A DNA stretch of 64,000 nt from Bin87 sp034421995 (lineage in GTDB: Bacteria; Chloroflexota; Dehalococcoidia; Lucifugimonadales; UBA3495), in assembly GCA_034421995.1 (NCBI GenBank), contig DAOUJY010000006.1, positions 1-64,000 on the forward strand, given 5' to 3'. Both the position numbers and the translations under genes were made by a program. Under the pieces are notes generated by a model. The model was not told where the DNA came from and did no database searches. It worked only from the letters and a program-made list of their open reading frames with translations. Position 1 is the stretch's first letter. Each line of letters opens with the position of its first letter. Positions 17,022-24,267 of the stretch are shown one piece after another.

Positions 17022-17183
17022 CTAATGGGCTTGGACAAACCTGACGCCGGTGGCGTCGGCGATGGTCCGGAGTCCATTGCGGTCTGCGTCCCGTCCAAAG
17101 GCCACCGTGTCCACCGGCGCCAGAATGACGACGCTAAGAATGGGAAAGAGGTCCGGCGTAGCATCATGGTCTATCTTCAAGTA
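17022..17183 (-). pseudogene. Relic of the C-terminus of a vWA-domain gene
   Basis: The minus strand reads ...APVDTVAFGRDADRNGLRTI ADATG... and ends in a TAG at 17022-17024. It matches the end of the intact vWA protein at 19252 (PVDTVAFGADADRAGLRNIA NATGG...) over about 35 residues. Only about 50 codons remain open; the rest is gone. Its place just upstream of a lipoprotein gene copies the intact order (vWA gene then LRR lipoprotein gene), so a two-gene module appears to have been duplicated and then eroded. Confidence 0.75.
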
Positions 17184-17222
17184 CCGCGAGAAGCGCGAAG
17201 GTAAATCGCCCGGAAGTAGCGC

Positions 17223-19268
17223 TCAGCAAAATGCCAATCCGAGTTTTGCGAAGTCGTGTTCGGCAACAGCCTTCAATCCTTGGGGGATGCAGCCGCTCAA
17301 TTGATTGTTTGCGACATAGATCCGACTGAGAGTGCCCATTTGGACGAGTTCTGACGGGATATCCCCAACCAACTGGTTGGAGTTGAGCCCCAGCCATCCG
17401 AGGTTGGGCAATGCCCCGAGTTCAGGGGGAATAGGGCCGTCGAGTTGGTTAAAACTGAGGATGAGAGAACTTAACTTGGGCAGAGTGCCTAGCCCTGCGG
17501 GGATTGGACCGCTCAAGTTGTTACTGATCAAACGGAGAGACCTTAGGTTTTGCAGGTTCCGAAAATCGCTCGGAATTGGCCCGTTTAGTTGATTGCCACT
17601 CAAATTCAAATAGGACAAGTTCTTCAGTTGACTCAACTCCGCTGGTATCGGCCCGGTCAGTTGGTTGCCCTGCTCTGGCACTGGGACTTCAGGGTGGCCT
17701 GGATAATCTACGAAGTATCCAAGATCCAGATCAAACAGTTTGGACAGATATCCCAATTCTGACGGAATGGAACCGCTCAACCGGTTCCTGCCCAGGTCGA
17801 GGTGAACCAGGTTGGACAGTTCGCCCAGTTCGTTTGGTATCGGACCGGTCAGTTGATTGTCATCCATAATGAGAGCATTCAGATTAGACAGGTTCCCAAG
17901 TTCGCTGGGTATCCTGCCTGATATTTGATTCAACCCTAAGTCGAGTTCTTCCAGGTTGGATAGATTGCCAAGTTCCGGTGGTATCTCGCCGCTAAACGCG
18001 TTCCCATTCAGGTTCAACCTCCACAAGGCGTTCAGTTCTCCCAAATAGGCAGGGATGCTCCCCGGCGATTGGCGGTGCAAGCGGTTCCATTCAATGGACA
18101 AGTCCAGCAAGTTCGACAGTTTGCTCAGACTGGGTGGGATCGGCCCGACCAGTCGGTTGTACGAGAGGTTCAAGATTTGCAGCTCATGGAGTTGGCCCAG
18201 TTGTGAGGGTATGGGACCGTCCAGTTGGTTGTGAGATAGATTGAGGAACTGAAGGTTGGACAATTGGCCTATCTCCGGAGGCAGCGGTCCTGTCAATCGG
18301 TTCCAACTGACGATCAGCACCTCCAAATCGACCAACTGCCCCAACGTGTGCGGGAGAGGTCCGGTTAATTTATTTTCTTCTCGGATGTCCCATCCCAATT
18401 TGACCCGGTCAGGAAACCAATCGCCCATTTGATTGGGATCGATATTGGGCCGCCCTACTCCGCCAAGGATGGTGAAAATAGCTCCGTCGTGGCCGAGAAT
18501 CAAAACGCGCAGATTGATTAGATTGCCGAGTTCGGGCGGAATGTCTCCGGTCAAATGGTTCCCGAATAAGAACAGGAACTCCAGATTGAGTAGGTTGCCC
18601 AACTCACCCGGAATGTGGCCATCGATATCGTTTTCGCTGAGGTCCAATTTCTGTAAATTCAGTAAATTGCCCAAGTTCGGCGGTATAGGGCCGGACAATT
18701 GATTCTGGGCAAGGTCCAGTCCCTCCAGTTTCGGTAAGGCACCCAATTGTGACGGAACCTGTCCGATCAAGTTGTTTGCTCGCAGTTGCAACGACGTCAC
18801 TCGGCAATCCTCATCGACAGACACGCCGGCCCAATCTCCAATACCCTCCTCGCTGAGCCAATTTTCGTTGTTGGCCCACCCCGGTCCGGCAGTAGCGTTG
18901 TAGAGGGCTACCAGCGTAACGCGGTCCAAACACGGAGCTGCTGTATCTTCTGCGGGCATACGCGGGGGTGCCGGGGTTAGTGAGGCGACAGGTGTAGCAG
19001 TCGGTTGCGGGTTGTCTGACCTTGGTGCCGTAGGAGCCGCTTCGGAAGGCCAACCTCGCGCCTCGGATGCTTGCGCTGTCGCCACCGCGGCGACGATAGT
19101 GCTCGCGACGTTGGGTTCAGGGATGGCATCCCGGTCCGACGATGGTGAAGAGCATGACGAAAGAATGAGCGCGATCGGCAAAACAGCCACCACACCGATG
19201 AACGGGGGCATGAAAATGCGCGCCGGTCCATGGGCAAGGGCACGACGCGAACTAATATGCCGACACAT
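17223..19268 (-). CDS. Large leucine-rich-repeat lipoprotein
   Basis: 681 aa from the ATG at 19268, which has GGAGGGCGGT just upstream and overlaps the vWA stop; the ATG at 19211 is an alternative. Basic N-region, hydrophobic core and lipobox LILSSC predict a lipoprotein. After NVASTIVAAVATAQ and a Pro/Thr linker comes an LRR cap (LVALYNATAGPGWANNENWL, CRVTSLQLRANNL) and roughly 18 repeats of the 24-residue plant-type pattern LxxLxxLxLxxNxLxGxIPxxLGxL. Two repeats carry insertions (near GRPNIDPNQMGDWFPDRV and YFVDYPGHPEVPVPEQG). The domain should form a solenoid for protein or glycan binding outside the cell. It is coupled to the upstream vWA gene. Confidence 0.88.
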   Translation of the reverse strand: MCRHISSRRALAHGPARIFMPPFIGVVAVLPIALILSSCSSPSSDRDAIPEPNVASTIVAAVATAQASEARGWPSEAAPTAPRSDNPQPTATPVASLTPAPPRMPAEDTAAPCLDRVTLVALYNATAGPGWANNENWLSEEGIGDWAGVSVDEDCRVTSLQLRANNLIGQVPSQLGALPKLEGLDLAQNQLSGPIPPNLGNLLNLQKLDLSENDIDGHIPGELGNLLNLEFLFLFGNHLTGDIPPELGNLINLRVLILGHDGAIFTILGGVGRPNIDPNQMGDWFPDRVKLGWDIREENKLTGPLPHTLGQLVDLEVLIVSWNRLTGPLPPEIGQLSNLQFLNLSHNQLDGPIPSQLGQLHELQILNLSYNRLVGPIPPSLSKLSNLLDLSIEWNRLHRQSPGSIPAYLGELNALWRLNLNGNAFSGEIPPELGNLSNLEELDLGLNQISGRIPSELGNLSNLNALIMDDNQLTGPIPNELGELSNLVHLDLGRNRLSGSIPSELGYLSKLFDLDLGYFVDYPGHPEVPVPEQGNQLTGPIPAELSQLKNLSYLNLSGNQLNGPIPSDFRNLQNLRSLRLISNNLSGPIPAGLGTLPKLSSLILSFNQLDGPIPPELGALPNLGWLGLNSNQLVGDIPSELVQMGTLSRIYVANNQLSGCIPQGLKAVAEHDFAKLGLAFC

Positions 19269-19968
19269 ACCGCCCTCCGGTGGCGTTGGCGATGTTGCGC
19301 AGTCCAGCTCGGTCGGCGTCTGCCCCGAAAGCCACTGTGTCCACCGGGATCTGGGACAGCACCAAGTCAGGCATGACTTCCTGGGCCATTTCGGGGTCGC
19401 TGGCCATCCCGTCGGACATGAGCACGATGCGTCGTTCCCGGCAGATACTCTCCTCGAAGAAAACCCATTTGGGGTTTTCCCAGCAGGTGGGCCGGCTCGG
19501 CATCGTCCGCAAGGCTTCTCCCAGCGCGGTGTACATAAATGTGTGACCGCCGCTGGCAGTGAAAGAGGGAATGGCGGTCTCCCAGGGAGCCGAGGCTGGT
19601 TCGATGAAATCAAACAGCATCTCATTCTCCAGTCCGAACATCATCATTGCGATCTCACTGTGCTCCGTGTGCTTGCCGGCTACTTCGTGTAACGCCTCAT
19701 AGAGAGGCAGCAGTTTTTCCGCCATGCTGCCGGAGTCGTCCACCACGTAGAGCACGGTCGCGTTGTCGGTGAGCAGCACGGGCAGGGCATCCTGGATGGC
19801 GACCGGTTCGGCGAGGTCGATGGTGTCCGTATTGCGGCCCGCAAAGGCAAACGCGGTGAGCAGCGCGGCCAACAGCAGAAGGAAGGCCAACAACACCCAG
19901 GGCCATTTGCAGCGGGGCCGGCGGCGGTCGCCCCGAGCATCGTAGGACAGCCAGTAATTGGTGGACAT
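19252..19968 (-). CDS. Membrane-anchored von Willebrand factor A domain protein
   Basis: 238 aa from the ATG at 19968 (GAGGG 9 bp upstream). A basic cytoplasmic N-terminus (DARGDRRRPRCKWPW) and one membrane segment (about 23-44) place the vWA domain outside. The MIDAS motif is present: DDSGSM (77-82), a Thr-containing loop near SFTASGGHTFMYTALGEA, and MSDGMASDPEMAQE. It ends PVDTVAFGADADRAGLRNIA. vWA domains bind protein partners through a metal ion. The stop lies inside the start region of the LRR lipoprotein gene, so the two are probably made together and may interact. A partial copy of this gene is at 17022-17183. Confidence 0.88.
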   Translation of the reverse strand: MSTNYWLSYDARGDRRRPRCKWPWVLLAFLLLLAALLTAFAFAGRNTDTIDLAEPVAIQDALPVLLTDNATVLYVVDDSGSMAEKLLPLYEALHEVAGKHTEHSEIAMMMFGLENEMLFDFIEPASAPWETAIPSFTASGGHTFMYTALGEALRTMPSRPTCWENPKWVFFEESICRERRIVLMSDGMASDPEMAQEVMPDLVLSQIPVDTVAFGADADRAGLRNIANATGGRYVSAY

Positions 19969-20056
19969 GGCGGGCATCCCTCGTATCAGCGAGAGGGGAC
20001 ATCACTTTTTGTAAGTTTCGCGTCGGCTCTTCTGACGCTCAATCGGGGCCGGGGCG

Positions 20057-20497
20057 CTAGTCGTAGATCCATTGAGCGCCAAACAGCTGCCAATACTTCG
20101 GGAGGCCTACCACATCGACGGGATCCCCCGACGGCATATACAGCCACATGCGATAGGATGAGTCCGGGTCCTCGACAGGGATCACGTCAGTTCTAACGAC
20201 GCCGCACAACCAAACGTCCGCACCACCCTCCAAGTAACGCATTTGAAATGGCTCGACCTTGTGGGTTGCGCCGTTGCCGTCCTTAACTTGAGTAAAGCTT
20301 TCCCCTTCGTACCAGCAACTACCTACGCGAACCGGAGACTTGGATGCGCTGGTAGGAGCAGTTAACTCGTCGCAGACAGCTGTTGTGAACACCAGCAGCA
20401 GGGCAACGCTGATGACCTTCAGTAACAGCGTTAGGCGTAAATGGGCGATGCCTGACGCAGCAAAGAAAGGAGGGGAGAGCTGCGGCTCTGTCAGCAT
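20057..20497 (-). CDS. Small exported protein of unknown function
   Basis: 146 aa from the ATG at 20497, with CAGGAGGACATC upstream. One hydrophobic segment (about 22-43, LTLLLKVISVALLLVFTTAV) followed by CDEL is signal-peptide- or anchor-like. The remaining ~100 residues (SCWYEGESFTQVKDGNGATH, FQMRYLEGGADVWLCGVVRT, MWLYMPSGDPVDVVGLPKYW) look like a small beta-rich domain. No family recognised. It is the first gene of the minus-strand surface-protein run. Confidence 0.6.
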   Translation of the reverse strand: MLTEPQLSPPFFAASGIAHLRLTLLLKVISVALLLVFTTAVCDELTAPTSASKSPVRVGSCWYEGESFTQVKDGNGATHKVEPFQMRYLEGGADVWLCGVVRTDVIPVEDPDSSYRMWLYMPSGDPVDVVGLPKYWQLFGAQWIYD

Positions 20498-20724
20498 GAG
20501 GATGTCCTCCTGGTACTGGCGGAGGCGCCGCATCATGCCGTGAGAACGGGAATCGCAGCGTAAAACGGCTGCCTCCGGGGATGTCCCGCCTGAGACGGTA
20601 GGACGATGGGATGGGCTACGATAAAGTTCGCAGCACGTCCGGTTTGACCCCACGGCAACCGCTGATAAAATCATTAGCGGCCTGCTGGCCGAGGGCGTCC
20701 CCGTCCCGGCGTGGATGCCCAGAA

Positions 20725-20759
20725 CGTCGCCCCCGCTTGTGGAAGAAGCGGGGGCGACG
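20725..20759. repeat. 14-bp perfect hairpin
   Basis: Arms CGTCGCCCCCGCTT and AAGCGGGGGCGACG around a 7-nt loop. No T-run on the plus side. Isolated GC-rich hairpin in the non-coding region. Confidence 0.75.
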
Positions 20760-20997
20760 ATAATTTCAGGACTGTGTTGGACTGGCCCGCGCGTGGTTCA
20801 TCAGGAACTCCTGACCCGTTGACAGGTGGCGGGATTGGGCGACGCTGCCCACGCTTGGCGGCCATCCGCGAAATGGCGAGGGCTGGCCCGTGGAAAAAGC
20901 AGTGTTCGCGGCGTGGGAGCAGGGCGCGGCAAGGACCGGCATGGTACCGGAATGCCAACGCGGGTAGTGGGTCGTATGACGCATCGTGACACCTCCC

Positions 20998-21020
20998 GGA
21001 ATATCCCCGCATCTGCGGGG
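20998..21020 (-). repeat. CRISPR-like palindromic repeat unit 1
   Basis: GGAATATCCCCGCATCTGCG plus GGG. It matches the reverse complement of the unit at 21466-21489 in about 21 of 23 positions. The CCCCGC...GCGGGG core is typical of type I-E CRISPR repeats but also of simple palindromic repeats. It stands alone, not in an array. Confidence 0.5.
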
Positions 21021-21088
21021 GGAGGCGTCGTGGCACCTCCCTTGCGAACGCCAAGCAGGGCTACTTGCCACAGCACCCCGACGCCTCG

Positions 21089-21141
21089 CATCAATTCCGC
21101 AAGGAAGGCAAAGGAAACCCTTTGGCCTTTGCGAATTGATG
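21089..21141. repeat. Long imperfect hairpin
   Basis: Outer arms CATCAATT and AATTGATG with further pairing inside (CGC/GCG, AAAGG/CCTTT). Could fold in RNA; no other evidence for function. Confidence 0.45.
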
Positions 21142-21463
21142 AAGGCATGCCCTTATTTCACAAGGGCACGAGGCAACGTCGATGTGCTGTGGCGTGGCTA
21201 CGCTATCACAGTCCCCGTTACTGCGCAACGTCATGCGCGTCGCTCGCCAACGTATTGCGACCGTCGGCGACACAGACGTTTCCGGGGTTTGAGGCTCTCT
21301 GTGAAGGCCAGGTCGGCTCCCGAAGACGCCATTCCCATTTCGAGCATCCCCAATGCTCGATAATTCCATCATTTGCAGAATTTGGAGCGCCTGAACAGCT
21401 TGCAATGACGTCGGAAAGACGGTATGAGGGATATGGCCTACATCTGGCCGGATCCAATTTCAT

Positions 21464-21550
21464 TCGCCCCGCAGGTGCGGGGGTATTCCAGCGCGCGGAT
21501 GCTCTGTATCCCCGTGTAGGAATGCCCTGTACCTGGCGGGGATATTTTTG
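21464..21550 (+). repeat. CRISPR-like repeat units 2 and 3 left of the IS
   Basis: Unit 2 is GCCCCGCAGGTGCGGGGGTA TTCC (21466-21489). About 58-59 bp on is a degenerate unit (GCCCTGTACCTGGCGGGGAT, from 21524). Between them lies TATCCCCGTGTAGGAAT, which with the third unit forms a small inverted repeat. Spacing is close to a 61-bp CRISPR period, but repeats are too divergent for a working array. Confidence 0.45.
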
Positions 21551-21680
21551 TCCCACGTCCGCTTTGCCAGGCAGGAGACAGTATAGTACGTTAGTTCTGA
21601 CACAATGAATAAACGATGAGGTCGAAGGAGCGCCAACTACCTCCGACCTCGGTTTCGCACTCCCGGACGAGGCATCCACA

Positions 21681-23183
21681 GTGCGTACCTCGAATACTAT
21701 ACCGCCGTCGCAGACGGCGCAACCCGGCCGGGACCTCTCCGGTCCCCGGGCCGCTGGCGACACTACCCGGTCGCCTCCCCGCAGCGGCTACGGCTTCGTG
21801 GAGTGCGCCATCAACAATGTTTTGGCGCACGTGCCCCCATCGCTGGTCGATGACCTGGAAGCGGCCCACCGCCACGGTGGCAACTCCGGCTACCCAGCCA
21901 CGAACATGCTCGCCGTGTATCTGTTGAAGTTCTTGCTCAACTATCCCTATGCCAATGGCTATCTGGACGATCTGAGCCGTGACGACCGACTGCTGGCAAT
22001 CTGCGGTCTGGAAGATGCTCCGAGCGAGTCTGCTTACTCTCGCTTCAAGAAGAAGTTGAGCGCTCACAGAGAGACCATCGATGGCATTACGGCCGCGGTG
22101 TTCAAGGAGTGCGGTTCGGAGATCGAGAGGCTCCGCGAGCTGGGCCAGGTGCCGGCGGACCTGCCGCCGCTGGGCTACTCGCTGACCATGGACAGCACTG
22201 ACGTCCTGGCCTGGGCTAGACCCGGGCGCATCAGTCGCACCACCGGCGAAGAGATACCATCCAAGGACCCCACCGCACGGTGGGGACACCGCACCGCCAA
22301 GAGTAGGCGCGTATCACAGCAGTCTGCCGGCAAGCGCCGGAAGACCAAGCGGGTCAAGAGCGAGAAATCGGATGACGACAAGGGCGAGATGTACTTCGGC
22401 TATAAGACCAATGTCATCGTCGACAGCAACTATGGCCTTCCCCTTTACGCCGTCACCCGCCCGGCCAACGCATCGGACATGGTGGTGATGATCGAGGACC
22501 TGGACGCCTGCCTGCGGCTCTACCAGATGGTCCCGCGTTATTTCCTGGCCGACAAGGGATACGACAGCCTCGCCAACATCCTGCACCTGGTCAACTCCGG
22601 CATCATCCCGGTGATCGCCATCCGGCGGCCGCCCAAAGATGAGAACGGCCGGCGGCTCTACGACGGTATTTACGACGAAGACGGCCGGCCGGTGTGCCTG
22701 GGCGGTCAGCCCATGGAATACGTCGAGAGCTACATCGAAAAGGGCCACCTCTTCCGGTGCCCAGAGAGCGGCTGCCACCTGAAGGACAAGGTCCGCTTCA
22801 CCCGCTACTGCGATGACGAACACTACGAGCAACTCGAAGGCAAATCGTTGCGCATCATCGGATTGCTACCCCGCTGCACCGATGAATACCAGCGCGAACT
22901 CGCCAAGCGGGTCATCATCGAGCGGGGCTTCAGCAGCGGCAAGCACTCCCGCTTGCTGGACACTCATCGCTATCTGAACGACGCCAAGGTGGAGCTCCAC
23001 GTAGCGATGTCGATTCTCAGCTACCTGGCCACGGCCCTGGCCCATCTCAAAGCGAACGATTTCGCCCACATGCGACACATGCGCATCCGCCTGTCCCGCC
23101 GGCGCCGGTCACGTAAACGCGATCCGACCAACGAAGAAGGGGCCCAATCCGAACACGAAGATGCTTTGCCCTTGGTGGCGTAA
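21681..23183 (+). CDS. IS transposase, DUF772/DDE type (IS1182/IS5-like)
   Basis: 500 aa, GTG start with GAGG 9 bp upstream. An N-terminal DUF772-like segment (FLLNYPYANGYLDDLSRDDR, SAYSRFKKKLSAHRETID) precedes a DDE RNase-H fold: D171 in YSLTMDSTDVLAW, D291 in RYFLADKGYDS, E414 in IIERGFSSGKHSRLL. A Lys/Arg insert (about 205-232) lies between the first two. It ends in a basic tail with ALPLVA. Full length and apparently intact. Terminal inverted repeats were not found with confidence. CRISPR-like repeat units lie on both sides, and a piece resembling its 3' end occurs 270 bp downstream. Confidence 0.88.
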   Translation: MRTSNTIPPSQTAQPGRDLSGPRAAGDTTRSPPRSGYGFVECAINNVLAHVPPSLVDDLEAAHRHGGNSGYPATNMLAVYLLKFLLNYPYANGYLDDLSRDDRLLAICGLEDAPSESAYSRFKKKLSAHRETIDGITAAVFKECGSEIERLRELGQVPADLPPLGYSLTMDSTDVLAWARPGRISRTTGEEIPSKDPTARWGHRTAKSRRVSQQSAGKRRKTKRVKSEKSDDDKGEMYFGYKTNVIVDSNYGLPLYAVTRPANASDMVVMIEDLDACLRLYQMVPRYFLADKGYDSLANILHLVNSGIIPVIAIRRPPKDENGRRLYDGIYDEDGRPVCLGGQPMEYVESYIEKGHLFRCPESGCHLKDKVRFTRYCDDEHYEQLEGKSLRIIGLLPRCTDEYQRELAKRVIIERGFSSGKHSRLLDTHRYLNDAKVELHVAMSILSYLATALAHLKANDFAHMRHMRIRLSRRRRSRKRDPTNEEGAQSEHEDALPLVA

Positions 23184-23279
23184 CGACCGGGGTTCAGGCG
23201 AGGTACTTGGCGGCGGGTGTGGGAAGACGTTCGCAGCGCCCAACGCAGTTGACGCACCGTCCACAGCCTACGTAGGATA

Positions 23280-23311
23280 GGGGCACCGCCACAACTATGT
23301 AGCGGTGCCCC
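23280..23311. repeat. 10-bp perfect hairpin
   Basis: Arms GGGGCACCGC and GCGGTGCCCC with a 12-nt loop. The right arm runs into the CRISPR-like repeat unit at 23307. Confidence 0.65.
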
Positions 23312-23391
23312 GTAGGTGCGGGGATGTTCCAATCATAGTTATAGCCGCAACTAAACGGTCCAGGATGTCCCCGTGCGGGAATCATCCCTCT
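23304..23391 (+). repeat. CRISPR-like repeat units 4 and 5 right of the IS
   Basis: Unit 4 is GCCCCGTAGGTGCGGGGATG TTCC (23307-23330), about 20 of 24 positions identical to unit 2 on the other side of the IS and in the same orientation. Unit 5 (GTCCCCGTGCGGGAATCATC C, from 23367) lies 60-61 bp further, the period of a type I-E array (about 29 + 32). Unit 5 has lost part of the stem. A two-repeat relic at most. Confidence 0.45.
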
Positions 23392-23433
23392 AGATGAGGG
23401 AAAGCAGCAAACCGGACGTAAGTCCGCGGATTC

Positions 23434-23463
23434 GTTGCTCTTGGCGGCGTAACGACCGGGGTT
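23434..23463 (+). pseudogene. Fragment matching the transposase 3' end
   Basis: About 28 of 30 bases match the last codons, stop and first downstream bases of the intact transposase (core GGCGTAACGACCGGGGTTC, intact copy near 23166-23195). It suggests the end of a second, deleted IS copy or a conserved IS terminus. Confidence 0.6.
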
Positions 23464-23686
23464 CCGGGCTGCTCCCTAGCGCCGGGCACTAAGCCGGCGT
23501 TCGCACCGTCGGATTGTTGGCGTACGTCCGTCAATTTTCGTGCGTCGGGGGCCTTTGGGCCGTCCGCACTCGGCCTCATATAGACATACCCGCCTATCCG
23601 GGCTACGCTGGCGAGGGACAAAAAGTGCTGGCGGGGGACCCACCCCCCACCAGCGCGGTCCGATCCAGCCATTAGGAGATACAGCA

Positions 23687-23827
23687 ATGGATTTTTGGAC
23701 CTCTCTGATCGAGTCGCTCGTGCGCGTCATCACCGAGGTGGCGGTCTCAGGCACCGAGACGGCATTGGCCCTAGCGATAATCGGAGTCATAGCCTATGCG
23801 GGCTACGAAGTGATGTGTCAGCCCTGA
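23687..23827 (+). CDS. 46-aa membrane peptide
   Basis: ATG preceded by TTAGGAGATACAGCA, a clear ribosome binding site at 8 bp. The product MDFWTSLIESLVRVITEVA... has a central hydrophobic helix (ETALALAIIGVIAYAGYEVM) and ends MCQP. No family recognised; could be a small regulatory or toxin-like membrane peptide (inference from size and hydrophobicity only). Confidence 0.5.
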   Translation: MDFWTSLIESLVRVITEVAVSGTETALALAIIGVIAYAGYEVMCQP

Positions 23828-24267
23828 TCTGCCCGGACTCTAAACCGGCAAATCCAAGCTGTCAACCCCCTACACGCGGCGTTTCAGGCAGCAAAATAGC
23901 CTGGTCGCCGGCTTTTGCATCCCGCGAAGTGAGCGGGTACAATCTCGGTCGTCCCCATGAGCCCTTGCAGTTCATCCGCCGGTCTTGGGACGCTTCGCCT
24001 TGCCATGATGCAACCGTTTGCATCTACTACCAAATCCAGAATCCGTATTGCGTAGATGATATGACGAATATCGTCGGCAGTTCACCAGGAAATGCGCCGG
24101 AGCGGAGTAGCGAAATCGCCTGATTTCGTACAAGTTATTGACAGAGATTGACAAATCGCTTAATCTGCGCCCCACTTTTGCGGATATTTGGGAACGCCTA
24201 ACCAGACAGATCTAATAGGCCGGCAAAGAACCGGGATGCTGCTTCGCCCTCAGAAGAGGTGGTAATC
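23828..24267. other. Leader region of the first peptide ABC operon
   Basis: About 440 bp with no supported gene. Near its end are two TTGACA hexamers (24138-24143, 24148-24153). A block at about 24103-24128 contains GTAGCGAAATCGCCTG, the inverse of a 16-mer at 10413. Confidence 0.55.
24138..24166 (+). promoter_or_regulatory. Putative sigma70-type promoter for operon 1
   Basis: TTGACA (24138-24143), 17-bp spacer, TAATCT (24161-24166, 3 of 6 to TATAAT). A second TTGACA begins 10 bp later. The transcript would have a leader near 95 nt before the binding-protein ATG. Confidence 0.4.

Larger units (their letters stand above)
20498..21680. other. 1.2-kb non-coding region with hairpins and CRISPR-like repeats
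   Basis: Open frames here read like translated palindromic repeats (arginine/proline-rich) and none has a convincing start. It contains a perfect 14-bp hairpin (20725-20759), a long imperfect hairpin (21089-21141), a GGAATATCCCCGCATCTGCG repeat (20998-21020), its inverted relative (21466-21489) and a half-degenerate third unit (about 21507-21550). A short frame from about 20662 to a stop at 20820 (KIISGLLAEGVPVPAWMP...) might be a gene remnant. No cas genes. Confidence 0.6.
23184..23686. other. Non-coding region downstream of the IS
   Basis: About 500 bp with no supported gene. It holds a 10-bp hairpin (23280-23311), two CRISPR-like repeat units 61 bp apart (from 23307 and 23368), a fragment matching the transposase 3' end (23434-23463), and the leader of a 46-aa ORF. 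Confidence 0.65.

Noticed and set aside
20826..21608. Long plus-strand ORF (260 codons)
   Set aside because: Composition is that of translated palindromic repeats, no ribosome binding site at a sensible start, no domain pattern.
20990..23391. A functional CRISPR array
   Set aside because: Repeats too few and divergent, orientation mixed on the left, no cas genes.
23972..24175. Minus-strand 67-codon ORF in the operon 1 leader
   Set aside because: No ribosome binding site, overlaps putative promoter, no family pattern.
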